Positions 54,647-64,000 of a stretch of 64,000 nucleotides of DNA are shown here, one piece after another. The stretch comes from Chromobacterium amazonense (lineage in GTDB: Bacteria > Pseudomonadota > Gammaproteobacteria > Burkholderiales > Chromobacteriaceae), in NCBI RefSeq assembly GCF_001855565.1, contig NZ_MKCR01000014.1, positions 1-64,000 of the forward strand, written 5' to 3'. The translations under genes and the position numbers were made by a program. How positions within the stretch are numbered: position 1 is the first letter of the stretch; every line of letters starts with the position of its first letter. Under the pieces are notes generated by a model that was not told the DNA's origin, did not search any database, and saw only the letters and a list, made by a program, of their open reading frames with translations.

Positions 54647-55573
54647 ATGAAATTGATTGCGTCTCTGCGCAATGTGCTGGCCGGCATTGGCCTGGCCATT
54701 GCCGCTCTGACCCTGTTTTCCGCGCCGGCCGCGGCGGGCTTGGTGTTGGGCAGCAAGAACTTCACCGAGCAGCATCTGTTGTCCGAGCTGACCGCGCAGT
54801 ATCTGCGCAGCAAGGGCTACGAGATTACCCAAAAGCAGGATTTGGCTTCCGTGATCATGCGCAATGCGCAAGAGCATGGGCAGCTCGACCTGGTATGGGA
54901 GTACACCGGCACCGCGCTGATCGTCCATCACGGCATTCAGCAAAAAATGAGCAATGAGGAGGCTTACGCCACCGTCAAGCGGCTGGACGAAGCGAAGGGG
55001 CTGGTCTGGTTGAATCCGGCCGCGCTCAACAACACCTATGCGCTGGCGATGAAACGCAGCCGCGCCGAAGCCGAGGGCGTGCGCACGCTGTCCGATCTGG
55101 CGCGCGCGGTCAACCAGCGCAACGGCAGCGATCAGCGCTGGCAGCTGGGCTTCGACATGGAGTTTGCCGGCCGCCCGGACGGCCTGAAGCCTCTGCAGCA
55201 GTTGTACGGTATGGAGTTGAGCCGGCCGCAGATCCGGCAGATGGATGCCGGCCTGGTTTACAACGCCATCCGCGATGGCTTTGTCGATGCCGGCCTGGTT
55301 TACACCACCGATGGCCGCATTATTGGTTTCGACCTGCTGGTGCTGCAGGATGACTTGGGCTTTTTCCCGCCTTACGCCGCCGTGCCCGTGGTGCGCAAGG
55401 AGGCGCTGGAGCGCCATCCCGGGTTGGCGGATGAGTTGAACCGGCTGGCCGCCGTGCTGGACAACGACACGATGTCGGCGATGAACGCCGAGGTGGATAT
55501 CCGGCACCGCCCGGTCAAGGACGTGGCCGCCGAGTTTCTGCGCAGCCACCAGCTGCTGAAGGAGGGCGCATGA
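54647..55573 (+). CDS. Osmoprotectant ABC transporter substrate-binding protein (OpuCC/OsmF-like)
   Basis: A 308-residue periplasmic binding protein with signal peptide ending APAAAG. Diagnostic opening GLVLGSKNFTEQHLLSELTA, followed by LDLVWEYTGTALIVHHG, with Trp and Tyr of the cation cage, and VYNAIRDGFVDAGLVYTTDG. It binds glycine betaine, choline or a similar quaternary amine. GGAGGA lies 7 bases before the ATG, which is 18 bases beyond the MITE-like element. It overlaps the next gene by 4 bases (ATGATGG at the junction). Confidence 0.92.
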   Translation: MKLIASLRNVLAGIGLAIAALTLFSAPAAAGLVLGSKNFTEQHLLSELTAQYLRSKGYEITQKQDLASVIMRNAQEHGQLDLVWEYTGTALIVHHGIQQKMSNEEAYATVKRLDEAKGLVWLNPAALNNTYALAMKRSRAEAEGVRTLSDLARAVNQRNGSDQRWQLGFDMEFAGRPDGLKPLQQLYGMELSRPQIRQMDAGLVYNAIRDGFVDAGLVYTTDGRIIGFDLLVLQDDLGFFPPYAAVPVVRKEALERHPGLADELNRLAAVLDNDTMSAMNAEVDIRHRPVKDVAAEFLRSHQLLKEGA

Positions 55574-56232
55574 TGGAGACGGTCCTGGAAACCGGCCGCT
55601 ATATCCTGGGCAATCTGCCGTATATCGGTGCGCTGGCGCAGCAGCACCTGTCGCTGGTCGGCATCGCCGTTGGGCTGGCTGTGCTGCTGGGCGTGCCGCT
55701 GGGCGTGGCGATCGTGCGTTTCCCCGCGCTGGCCGGCGCGGTGCTGAGCCTGGCCACTCTGCTGTTGACCATTCCGGCCATCGCGCTGTTCGGCCTGATG
55801 ATCCCGCTGTTTTCGCTGATCGGCCATGGCATAGGCGCGGTGCCGGCCATTACCGCCGCCTTTCTGTATTCGCTGCTGCCCATCGTGCGCAATACCCACA
55901 CCGCGCTGACGCAGGTGGATCCCGGCGTGCGCGAAGCGGGGCGCGGCATCGGCCTGACCTTCTGGCAGCGGCTGCGCTGGGTAGAGCTGCCGTTGGCGGT
56001 GCCAGTGATTTTCGCCGGCATCCGCACCGCGGTGGTGCTGAACATCGGCGTGATGGCGATCGCCGCCATCGTCGGCGCCGGCGGCCTCGGCACCCTGATC
56101 CTGCACGGCATCAGCCAGAGCGACATCCGCAAGCTGATCGCCGGCGCGCTCGCCGTCAGCCTGCTGGCCATCGCCATGGATTGGCTGCTGTTGCGCGCCC
56201 AGCGCGCGCTGACACCGAAAGGAATTCGCTGA
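55570..56232 (+). CDS. Osmoprotectant ABC transporter permease 2 (OpuCD/YehY-like)
   Basis: A 220-residue permease with about 6 helices. The ATPase-coupling loop is VREAGRGIGLTFWQRLRWVE, and VGAGGLGTLILHGISQSD ends the transport core. With permease 1 it would form a heterodimeric channel. The start ATG overlaps the stop of the binding-protein gene, and its own stop shares one base with the ATPase start, so all three are tightly coupled. Confidence 0.92.
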   Translation: MMETVLETGRYILGNLPYIGALAQQHLSLVGIAVGLAVLLGVPLGVAIVRFPALAGAVLSLATLLLTIPAIALFGLMIPLFSLIGHGIGAVPAITAAFLYSLLPIVRNTHTALTQVDPGVREAGRGIGLTFWQRLRWVELPLAVPVIFAGIRTAVVLNIGVMAIAAIVGAGGLGTLILHGISQSDIRKLIAGALAVSLLAIAMDWLLLRAQRALTPKGIR

Positions 56233-57374
56233 TGATAGAACTGCAAAATCTCTGCAAGCAATTTACTCAAAAGAACGGCCAGCTGGTGCAGGCCGTGGAT
56301 AATGTCAGCCTGAAGGTGGCGGAAGGCGAAATCTGCGTGCTGCTTGGCCCGTCCGGCTGCGGCAAGACCACCACCATGAAGATGATCAACCGCCTGATCG
56401 AACCGACTTCCGGCAAGGTGCTGATCGCCGGCGAGGATACGGCCGGAATCGATACCGTGACGCTGCGCCGGCATATCGGCTACGTGATCCAGCAGATCGG
56501 CCTGTTCCCGAATATGACCATCGAGGAAAACATCATGGTGGTGCCGCGCATGCTGGGTTGGGACAAGAAGCGCTGCCGCGAGCGCGCCCGCGAGCTGATG
56601 CGCATGGTGGCGCTGGACCCGGACCGTTTCCTGCAGCGCTACCCGCGCGAGATGTCCGGCGGCCAGCAGCAGCGCATCGGCGTAATCCGTGCGCTGGCGG
56701 CCGACGCGCCGGTGCTGCTGATGGATGAACCGTTCGGCGCGGTGGATCCGATCAACCGCGAGCAGATCCAGAACGAATTCCTGCAGATGCAGCGCCAGTT
56801 GGGCAAGACGGTGATGCTGGTCAGCCACGATATCGACGAGGCGATCAAGCTGGGCGACCGCGTCGCGGTGTTCCGCCAGGGGCGGATGGTGCAGTGCGCC
56901 GGGGCGGACGAAGTGCTGGCGCGCCCGGCCGATGACTTTGTCGCCAGCTTCGTCGGCCATGACCGCATCTTGAAGCGCCTGCTCTTGGTGCAGGCCGGCG
57001 AGGTGGCCGATCTGCAGGAGACGTTGACGGCCACGCTGGACACGCCGCTGTCCGCTGCCTACGGCATGATGGACGATGGCGACTTGATGCATCTGACCGT
57101 GGTGGACGCGGCGGGACAGCCGCTGGGCTTCGTCAGGCGGCGCGATGCCAAGGCCGGCGGCGGCAGTTGCCGCGACAAGCTCAACCGGATCGAGGCGATG
57201 GCCGGCGCGGGCGAGAACCTGCGCTTCGTGCTGTCGCGCCTGTATGAGCACAATCTGACCTGGATGCCGGTTGTGGACGAGGCCGGCCGCTATTGCGGCG
57301 AAGTTTCTCAGGACTATATCGCCGGTTATCTGCATTCCGGCCGCACCCGCAGACGGCATGCCGTGCTGGTGTAA
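56232..57374 (+). CDS. Osmoprotectant ABC transporter ATP-binding protein with CBS domains (OpuCA-like)
   Basis: A 380-residue ATPase. Walker A is GPSGCGKTTT (39-48), the Q-loop YVIQQIGLFP (84-93), the signature MSGGQQQR (141-148), Walker B VLLMDEPFG (161-169) and the H-loop VSHDIDEA. A C-terminal pair of CBS domains (about 255-375; TWMPVVDEAGRYCGEV) may sense ionic strength, as shown for OpuA-type transporters. Length equals OpuCA of Bacillus. It is the last gene before a strong terminator. Confidence 0.94.
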   Translation: MIELQNLCKQFTQKNGQLVQAVDNVSLKVAEGEICVLLGPSGCGKTTTMKMINRLIEPTSGKVLIAGEDTAGIDTVTLRRHIGYVIQQIGLFPNMTIEENIMVVPRMLGWDKKRCRERARELMRMVALDPDRFLQRYPREMSGGQQQRIGVIRALAADAPVLLMDEPFGAVDPINREQIQNEFLQMQRQLGKTVMLVSHDIDEAIKLGDRVAVFRQGRMVQCAGADEVLARPADDFVASFVGHDRILKRLLLVQAGEVADLQETLTATLDTPLSAAYGMMDDGDLMHLTVVDAAGQPLGFVRRRDAKAGGGSCRDKLNRIEAMAGAGENLRFVLSRLYEHNLTWMPVVDEAGRYCGEVSQDYIAGYLHSGRTRRRHAVLV

Positions 57375-57392
57375 TCCGGTTTGATGGCAGGT

Positions 57393-57420
57393 AAAAAGGC
57401 GCGAGTTTCGCGCCTTTTTT
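57393..57420. terminator. Bidirectional terminator after the osmoprotectant operon
   Basis: AAAAAGGCGCGA and TCGCGCCTTTTT form a 12-pair stem over GTT with A and T runs on both sides, between converging genes. Confidence 0.92.
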
Positions 57421-57474
57421 TGCGGCTGCCGGCTGGGCTGCGCAGTGAGGATTCCGCAGGCAAAGGGGAGGGCG

Positions 57475-57978
57475 CTATTTCGCAGGCATCACCGGATAGT
57501 TGGGTATGCCTGTTCCAATGATGGTATTCGTCACCACCAGCTGCACATCCGGCGTTTGCCTGACAAAGGCGTCAATGCCGGAGGCGGCCTGCTTGTTGCG
57601 GGTGCAGCCTTCCACATAAACAAAGCGCCGTTGTACCGTGATCCACAAGCTGGCATCGGCGAAGCGGCGGGTCTTGGCAAAGCGGCGCTGCAGATCCTTG
57701 GCGATGTCGGCATCGTACAGATAGGCATTGGGCTTCTTGCACTGTCCGGCCCGCCAGCAACTGGTGCCGCGCTCCACCCGCGAATGCGCCTGGGCCTTCA
57801 TGTCCTCTTCCGTGCCGAATGGGCCAAGCGGCATCGGGCAGCCGGGCACGCGATTGCGCACCTGAAAGAAGGGGTCATGGAACCAGTTCTTGACCGGCTC
57901 CGCGGCGAGCGCGGCGTTGGCTAAAAGGGCTATCAGGCAGGGCAGGAGAGGCCCACTGGAGAGGGCAGCGCAAGGCAT
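57475..57978 (-). CDS. Secreted BON-domain-like protein
   Basis: A 167-residue protein with a signal peptide (to ANAALAA). Residues about 88-155 have the BON pattern: DADIAKDLQRRFAKTRRF, ITVQRRFVYVEGCTRNKQ, then VRQTPDVQLVVTNTIIG. BON domains bind phospholipid or act in envelope stress. The region before has three cysteines (VPGCPMPL, TSCWRAGQCKKP) that may form disulfides. A GGAGCG ribosome site precedes the ATG. It follows no operon partner; groL lies upstream on the same strand behind a terminator. Confidence 0.72.
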   Translation of the reverse strand: MPCAALSSGPLLPCLIALLANAALAAEPVKNWFHDPFFQVRNRVPGCPMPLGPFGTEEDMKAQAHSRVERGTSCWRAGQCKKPNAYLYDADIAKDLQRRFAKTRRFADASLWITVQRRFVYVEGCTRNKQAASGIDAFVRQTPDVQLVVTNTIIGTGIPNYPVMPAK

Positions 57979-58056
57979 GGCGGACGCTCCGTCTGAATGG
58001 TGCCGCGTGAGTGAAAACTTCCGTTGTCTACCTTATAGCCGCATTTTTTGCTGGCG

Positions 58057-58083
58057 AAAAAAAGCCCGCGCCTGGGCGCGGGC
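58057..58083 (-). terminator. Intrinsic terminator after groL
   Basis: On the minus strand GCCCGCGCC and GGCGCGGGC pair and are followed by seven T residues, 30 bases after the groL stop. Confidence 0.9.
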
Positions 58084-58112
58084 CAATGATGAAAGAGGAC
58101 CAGACTGGCGGA

Positions 58113-59732
<1,620 letters not shown>

Positions 59733-59758
59733 TTAACTCCTGTGATGAATGGGGGAAA

Positions 59759-60076
59759 TCAGGCAGCCTTGCGGCCGGACTCGGATGCGCCTTCGATCAC
59801 GCCGAAGACGTCTTCCTCGCGCAGCACCAGATATTCCTGGTCGTCCAGCTTGACGGTCTGGCCGCCGTATTTGCCGAACAGCACCAGATCGCCCACTTTG
59901 ACTTGCATCGGCAGCAAGGTGCCGTCCTGCAGGCGCTTGCCGGGGCCGACCGCCAGCACTTCGCCTTGCTCGGGTTTTTCGGCGGCGCTATCGGGAATGA
60001 CGATGCCGGAGGCAGTCTGGCGGACCTTTTCGACCCGCTTGACGATAATCCGGTCGTGCAGAGGACGGATTTGCAT
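59759..60076 (-). CDS. groES: Co-chaperonin GroES
   Basis: A 105-residue GroES, the lid of the GroEL chamber. It opens [16 protein letters not shown], has the mobile-loop region [16 protein letters not shown] and the roof sequence, and ends with an extra tail [10 protein letters not shown]; the usual length is 95-97. The mobile-loop tripeptide here is IVI, as expected for GroEL binding. A GGAG ribosome site lies upstream. A sigma32-like promoter is about 120 bases before the ATG. Confidence 0.96.
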   Translation of the reverse strand: MQIRPLHDRIIVKRVEKVRQTASGIVIPDSAAEKPEQGEVLAVGPGKRLQDGTLLPMQVKVGDLVLFGKYGGQTVKLDDQEYLVLREEDVFGVIEGASESGRKAA

Positions 60077-60193
60077 ATCAATCTCCTGTGCGATTCAGAT
60101 CATGGGAAACGGTAAGTGAGACCGGCTGGCCGCAGCGGCGACAAGGCCCGCGCTTGCCGGTTAAATGCAGCCTGGGTGGCTGACGAATCACCA

Positions 60194-60221
60194 AGTAAGG
60201 GCGGGCCAAAAAGTTTTCAAG
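60194..60221 (-). promoter_or_regulatory. Candidate sigma32 promoter of groES-groL
   Basis: On the minus strand a perfect CTTGAAA (60221-60215) is followed after 13 bases by CCCTTACT (60201-60194), a partial match to the heat-shock -10. No CIRCE (HrcA) repeat was seen in the gap. Confidence 0.5.
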
Positions 60222-60245
60222 AGGTTTTTTTCAGAAAAAATCCGG

Positions 60246-60872
60246 CTAAAGAATGATGCGTTCGATGCGGCCGAAACGGTATTCGGTCCGGGCCGCCTTG
60301 CCGCCGCGGCAGGCGCGCGGCGCGAGCGGGCAGGGAGGCTGGCGCAGGCCTTCCGCGCTCAGGGTGTCGTCTTCGGCCAGCTCGCGCCACACCCCGCCAT
60401 GCACCGGCCGAAATTGCCAGGAAACATAGCCGCGGCGAGCCGCCAGCCGCATCAGCTCCGGGCTGTCGGGCGCCTCGGCCACGATGCTTTCCTGGCCGTC
60501 GATAGGCGGCAAATTCCCGAAAGCCTGGCGGCAGGCCAGTTCCTCGCCGGCGGCGGCGCCCATGGTGTTGCAGCCGCGGTGCTCGTCGCGCAACAGGCTC
60601 CACGCGCCCAGCTGCCAGGCCGCGTCCAGAATCTCTTCCTCCACCAGCGATAGCGTGTTCCAACGGCGTGTCAGTTGCAAGGCCGAGGCCGGCACTTGCC
60701 GGAAGGTCGTTTTGTTCGCTTCCGCATGGCCCGTTTCGGACTGGCGGAAACCGTGCCAATGCAGCATCAGCAGTAGCGGCGTGTCAGGAAAGGGGACGGC
60801 GCTGAGGCTGACCGCAAACAAGGGCAGCCGCATATGGCGGATTTGGGCGGACAAGGTATCGAACAATTCCAT
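60246..60872 (-). CDS. Unknown protein upstream of groES
   Basis: A 208-residue protein of no recognised family, beginning MELFDTLSAQIRHMRLPLFA. It has no signal peptide or membrane helix and is rich in Trp, Arg and Leu. LLLMLHWHGFRQSETGH and VSWQFRPVHGGVWRELAEDD suggest a folded cytoplasmic protein; two cysteine-containing spots (GCNTMG, ELACRQAF) are seen. GGAG lies 7 bases before the ATG. It is on the groES strand, 169 bases upstream, and reading could continue into groES, since no terminator separates them. Confidence 0.65.
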   Translation of the reverse strand: MELFDTLSAQIRHMRLPLFAVSLSAVPFPDTPLLLMLHWHGFRQSETGHAEANKTTFRQVPASALQLTRRWNTLSLVEEEILDAAWQLGAWSLLRDEHRGCNTMGAAAGEELACRQAFGNLPPIDGQESIVAEAPDSPELMRLAARRGYVSWQFRPVHGGVWRELAEDDTLSAEGLRQPPCPLAPRACRGGKAARTEYRFGRIERIIL

Positions 60873-61181
60873 GGCGACACTCCATGACGATGGATGCGAA
60901 GACATGCTTGAACGATAAAAACATTGCCGCCGAGAGGCAAGCGCATGTATTGCCGTGAAGCCCCGATATGGACTTCCATCCCCGCAGCCATTGGCCAGCG
61001 TGGCGCTGAGCCGGCAGGCCGCGTCGGCAGCGGAGATGATTCAGGCGGCAATTTCGTACCCGCGCGCCTGGCCGCCAGCTTGCGGAAAACTAAAGCTGGG
61101 ACGATGGCGTGCGGCGGCGCGATGCTGCAGCCGGCCAAGGGCGGGAGAGTAAAGGCGAACAGCGCTTTGCCGCATGGTTTT
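60873..61181. other. Gap between the unknown gene and the photolyase gene
   Basis: 309 bases with no supported gene. On the minus strand a lipobox-like segment (FAFTLPPLAGC) occurs near 61140 but has no start codon or ribosome site in frame; it may be a decayed lipoprotein end or chance. No terminator was recognised after the photolyase gene. Confidence 0.35.
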
Positions 61182-62711
61182 TCAGAGCGCGTTGAGATTG
61201 GCTTGCAGCGCGGCGGCGCGCGCGGCGATGGCGGCGCGTTCGGCCTCCGGCAGCTTGTCGAGCTGGCGGTAGACCAAGGCCAGCCGAGGATTGGCGGCCA
61301 GCCGCGGGCGGTGGCGCTGGAAAAAGTCCCAGTACAAGGCATTGAAAGGGCAGGCGTCTGTGCCGACGCGCTGTTTGGGCTGGTAGCGGCAACCCGCGCA
61401 GTAGTCGCTCATGCGGCCGATATAAGCCGCGCTGCCGGCGTAAGGTTTGCTGCCCAGCAGGCCGCCGTCTGCGAACTGGCTCATGCCCAGCGTGTTGGGC
61501 AGCTCCACCCATTCGAAGGCGTCGATGTAGACCCCCAGATACCATTCGTGCAGCGCCTGCGGCGACAGGCCGGCGATCAGGCCGAAATTGCCTATCACCA
61601 TCAGCCGCTGGATATGGTGGGCGTAGGCGTCTTGCAGCGATTGGCCGATGGCGTGCGCGAGGCAGCGCATGCCGGTGTCGCCATCCCAGAACCAGCGCGG
61701 CAGCGGCAGGCTGTGCGCCAGCGCGTTGCTGTCGCGGTAGTCGGGCATTTTGGCCCAGTACACGCCGCGCACGTACTCGCGCCAGCCCAGAATCTGCCGC
61801 GCGAAGCCTTCCACCGCGGCCAGCGGCGCGCGGCCCGAGCGCCAGGCGGCGACGGCGGCGTCCACCGCTTCGCGCGGGTTCAGCATTTTCGCATTCAAGG
61901 CGAATGACAGCAGCGAATGGAACAGCCGCCGCCCGCGTGTGTGCATCGCGTCCTGGTAGGCGCCGAAATGCGGCAGCGCGTATTCGACGAAGGCGCGCAG
62001 CTGCGCCAGCGCTTCGGCGCGGTTGAGCGGCCAGCAGAGCGCGTCCGCCTGCGGCTGGCCGAAGCTGTCCACCCCGGAGTCGACAATGGTTTGCCACAGC
62101 TGGCTGTGATCATGAGCCGGCCGCGGGTCTATTGGCTCTGGCGGCTCGCCGGGCCAGCGCTGGCGGTTGTCCCCGTCGAAATTCCAGCGCCCGCCGGCGG
62201 GCTCGCCGTTTTCGTCCATCAAAATGCCGTGCTTGCGCCGCAGGTGACGATATAGGGCCTCCTGCCGCCATTGCCGCCGCGCGCCGAAGAACGCCGCCGC
62301 CTCGCCGCGCGCGGTGTAGAAGTGCTCGCTGTCCGCCATGCGGCAGGGAATGGGCAGGCTGGCCGCCCATTCCGCCAGCTGGCGGTCCAGTCGCCACTCG
62401 TCCGGGGCCTGGTACTCCACCGCCGCCGCGCGGTAATGGGCGATCAGCGCGTCCAGATTGCCGGTCAGCGACTGGCGGTTGCTGGCGTCATCGATGGCGA
62501 CATAGCGCACGCGGTGGCCTTGCGCTTTCAACTGGGCGGCGAAGTCGCGCATCGCCGCGAAGATGGCCAGGATTTTTTGCGCGTGGTGGCGCACGTAATC
62601 GGTTTCCTGGCGGATCTCCATCATCACATGCACTACGTCGGGATCGGTCGAGGCGAACCAGCTATGGCAGGGATTGAGCTGGTCGCCCAGTATCAGCCGC
62701 AATGTAGTCAT
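61182..62711 (-). CDS. Cryptochrome/photolyase of the FeS-containing (FeS-BCP/PhrB) type
   Basis: A 509-residue flavoprotein that probably repairs (6-4) photoproducts or senses blue light. It starts TLRLILGDQLNPCHSWF, the DPRP-type N-terminus. The FAD-binding half has NFGLIAGLSPQALHEWYLGV and DAFEWVELPNTLGMSQFADG. Iron-sulfur cysteines are seen as C-x2-C-x12-C in SDYCAGCRYQPKQRVGTDAC, with an earlier Cys in GMRCLAHAIG, the 4Fe-4S pattern of this class. The ATG overlaps the stop of the DUF2256 gene (TGATG), a very common pairing. Confidence 0.93.
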   Translation of the reverse strand: MTTLRLILGDQLNPCHSWFASTDPDVVHVMMEIRQETDYVRHHAQKILAIFAAMRDFAAQLKAQGHRVRYVAIDDASNRQSLTGNLDALIAHYRAAAVEYQAPDEWRLDRQLAEWAASLPIPCRMADSEHFYTARGEAAAFFGARRQWRQEALYRHLRRKHGILMDENGEPAGGRWNFDGDNRQRWPGEPPEPIDPRPAHDHSQLWQTIVDSGVDSFGQPQADALCWPLNRAEALAQLRAFVEYALPHFGAYQDAMHTRGRRLFHSLLSFALNAKMLNPREAVDAAVAAWRSGRAPLAAVEGFARQILGWREYVRGVYWAKMPDYRDSNALAHSLPLPRWFWDGDTGMRCLAHAIGQSLQDAYAHHIQRLMVIGNFGLIAGLSPQALHEWYLGVYIDAFEWVELPNTLGMSQFADGGLLGSKPYAGSAAYIGRMSDYCAGCRYQPKQRVGTDACPFNALYWDFFQRHRPRLAANPRLALVYRQLDKLPEAERAAIAARAAALQANLNAL

Positions 62712-62869
62712 CAGGCTCTGTCTTTCACGCGCCTGCAGCGCTCGGAGCAAGGCTGGACAGCATCCCGGCAGGCGCGCTCATTTGCATGCCAGCTCATCGT
62801 CCCGTCGCAAGCGGAGCAGCGCTTGAGCGGCAGCGCCGTGGTGTTGTTCTTGAATATGCGCGTATTCAT
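62711..62869 (-). CDS. DUF2256-family small zinc-ribbon-like protein
   Basis: A 52-residue protein starting MNTRIFKNNTTALPLKRCSA. Four cysteines in the order KRCSACDG...CRDAVQPCSERCRR match DUF2256, small proteins very often encoded just before FeS-type photolyases. A metal-binding or cofactor-assembly role for the photolyase is possible but not known. The start at 62869 gives the family length; a longer reading to 62962 is less likely. Its stop overlaps the photolyase ATG. Confidence 0.82.
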   Translation of the reverse strand: MNTRIFKNNTTALPLKRCSACDGTMSWHANERACRDAVQPCSERCRRVKDRA

Positions 62870-63011
62870 CCTGTTTTCGGCGTTTTTTAATGCAAATGGC
62901 TTTTGCGTAGGTGTAGGCAGACTATGTGAAAAATCCTGCACTGCGTCGACAGCCGTAGCCACTCAGGATTGTCACACGAGAGAGTCCTGCGATAACGATG
63001 CCGAGAATTTC

Positions 63012-63148
63012 CCCGCGGGGCCGGGCGCCATTCGCGCCGACTCTTCGTTGTTCCGCGCTGGCTGAGAATGACTATGCGGCCGCGAAACGCCTCGATTCGT
63101 TGCAAAACGCATCCTGGCGCCACCGCCCACCAAATGTCAACAGCCCCT
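63012..63148. mobile_element. Half copy of the MITE-like element
   Basis: 137 bases match the right half of the element at 54491-54628, from GGGCCGGGCGCC through GAATGACTATGCGGC and GAAACGCCTCGATTCG to the terminal CAACAGCCCCT. Several substitutions and two short length changes separate the copies. The left half and its inverted end are absent. Both copies are followed by AGG. It lies just upstream of the alkyl sulfatase gene. Confidence 0.7.
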
Positions 63149-63182
63149 AGGGATTGTTAAGTTTTTCCAAACCATTGCATAT

Positions 63183-63208
63183 GGCTGCCGCTATCGATAG
63201 TCGCAGCC
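63183..63208. promoter_or_regulatory. Nested palindrome before the alkyl sulfatase gene
   Basis: GGCTGC and GCAGCC enclose the perfect palindrome CTATCGATAG (63191-63200). It lies about 50 bases upstream of the ATG in otherwise AT-rich DNA and could be an operator or an RNA hairpin. Confidence 0.35.
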
Positions 63209-63256
63209 GCCATCGTTAACATCGCTTTCCTAAGCGATTGTTTTGAAAGTGATGCA

Positions 63257-64000
63257 ATGAAAAAAAGGAAGCAAGTATGCTTGGCCCTTCTCTCCATCAG
63301 CATGATGGGAGTGGCCGTGGCGGACGTTATGCCCAAGCCAGCGACTGAATTCACCGTCGAGGCCAACCGCAAAGTGTTGGCGGAGCTGCCATTTCATGAC
63401 ACGCGAGACTTCGCCGACGCTCGCCGGGGATTCATCGCACGTCCAGACTTCATGCAAATCAAGGACGAAAAAGGCAATGTGGTATGGGACATGGAAAGCT
63501 ACAAGCGCTTCATTTCCAGCAATAAATCCGCGCCGGATACTGTCAACCCCAGCCTGTGGCGCAATGCACAGCTGAACATGGAGTATGGCCTGTACAAGGT
63601 CGCGGACCATATCTACCAGATACGAGGCTTTGATCTCTCTAACGCGACGTTCATCGAAGGCAAAACCGGCTGGATCGTATTTGATACCTTGCTATCTCAG
63701 GAAACCGGTAAAGCCGCTCTGGACTTCATCAACAAAACGCTCGGAGAGCGCCCTGTCGTGGCCGTGGTGTATAGCCACCCGCACGCCGACCACTACGGCG
63801 GGGTGCGCGGCATGGTGAGCGAAGCGGATGTTCTGTCAGGCAAGGTGCCCATCATCGCCCCCGAACATTTTTCCGAGCACGCGATCAAGGAGAACGTGAT
63901 CGCCGGCAACGCGATGAGCCGGCGCGCCGTCTACATGTACGGCGCGATGCTGGAGCGCGGCGAACGCGGCAGCGTCAATGCGGGGCTGGGCCAGACCATC
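63257..64000 (+). CDS. Alkyl/aryl sulfatase BDS1/SdsA1-type (start only, cut by window edge)
   Basis: The first 248 residues of a metallo-beta-lactamase-fold sulfatase, which hydrolyses alkyl sulfates such as SDS. A signal peptide (KRKQVCLALLSISMMGVAVA) is followed by RRGFIARPDFMQIKDEKGNV and VWDMESYKRF, typical of the class. The dinuclear zinc motif is SHPHADHYGG, with His174, His176, Asp178 and His179. The gene runs past base 64000. The first 150 codons use more A/T-ended codons than the neighbours, a possible sign of transfer. The ribosome site is weak (GAAAGTGATGCA). Confidence 0.88.
   Translation, partial: MKKRKQVCLALLSISMMGVAVADVMPKPATEFTVEANRKVLAELPFHDTRDFADARRGFIARPDFMQIKDEKGNVVWDMESYKRFISSNKSAPDTVNPSLWRNAQLNMEYGLYKVADHIYQIRGFDLSNATFIEGKTGWIVFDTLLSQETGKAALDFINKTLGERPVVAVVYSHPHADHYGGVRGMVSEADVLSGKVPIIAPEHFSEHAIKENVIAGNAMSRRAVYMYGAMLERGERGSVNAGLGQTI

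Noticed and set aside
61090..61180. Small lipoprotein gene after the photolyase (LAGC lipobox on the minus strand)
   Set aside because: No start codon or ribosome site in the right frame; kept only as a possible decayed fragment.

Overview
The window reads as chromosomal DNA of a GC-rich betaproteobacterium of the order Neisseriales, most like Chromobacterium or a close relative. The support is the Neisseria-type porin, the pcnB-folK-deoxynucleoside kinase-panB-panC-panD order, grpE-dnaK-dnaJ, kbl-tdh and the general protein character. The genus is inference from protein resemblance, not from a search. Nearly everything is core or housekeeping. No prophage, insertion sequence with a transposase, CRISPR array, rRNA or complete tRNA was seen. 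Layout: 1-3.0 kb, tripartite RND efflux operon on the minus strand (outer membrane channel, adaptor, start of the pump, cut by the window edge). 3.2-6.1 kb, a lone betaine-binding-type protein, an MDR reductase and a divergent LysR regulator. 6.2-10.9 kb, pcnB, folK, a deoxynucleoside kinase and the pantothenate genes panBCD. 11-14.9 kb, a cpdB-like lipoprotein nucleotidase, a Sel1-repeat lipoprotein, a GFA-family enzyme and an RraA-like protein. 15-16.3 kb, aceA (isocitrate lyase). 16.7-20.7 kb, the DnaK chaperone operon with sigma32-like promoters. 20.7-29 kb, porin, hemB, kbl-tdh, protoporphyrinogen oxidase and glyQ. 29-35 kb, glyS, gmhB, plsC-type acyltransferase, YgjP-type hydrolase, gloA and nhaD, the last with a structured leader. 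35.3-39.7 kb, a cstA-type pyruvate/peptide transporter behind a LytS/LytTR (BtsS/BtsR-like) two-component system. 39.8-48 kb, mpl, a PAS protein with a dead GGDEF domain, an SNF transporter with a long leader, a solute-binding protein, a DUF1615 lipoprotein and a DUF1302 outer-membrane-type protein. 48.1-53 kb, a molybdenum hydroxylase operon (2Fe-2S subunit, Tat-exported Mo subunit, dihaem cytochrome, XdhC and MocA maturation factors). 53.6-57.4 kb, an OpuC/YehZYXW-type osmoprotectant ABC operon interrupted by a palindromic MITE-like element. 57.5-60.9 kb, a BON-like secreted protein, a second-type groES-groL pair whose GroEL lacks the GGM tail, and an unknown gene. 61.2-64 kb, a DUF2256 protein coupled to an FeS-type photolyase, a half copy of the MITE-like element, and the start of an alkyl sulfatase. 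Working together: the CoA branch (panBCD), haem branch (hemB, PPOX), stress systems (DnaK, GroE, osmoprotectant uptake, NhaD, GloA, photolyase) and carbon-starvation functions (aceA, cstA with its sensor) make a typical free-living, environmentally exposed bacterium. The least ordinary features are non-coding: a 268-bp palindromic element inside the osmoprotectant operon with a half copy 8 kb away, two other palindromic intergenic repeats, a tRNA/tmRNA T-arm-like fragment before kbl, and a terminator-bearing leader before nhaD.
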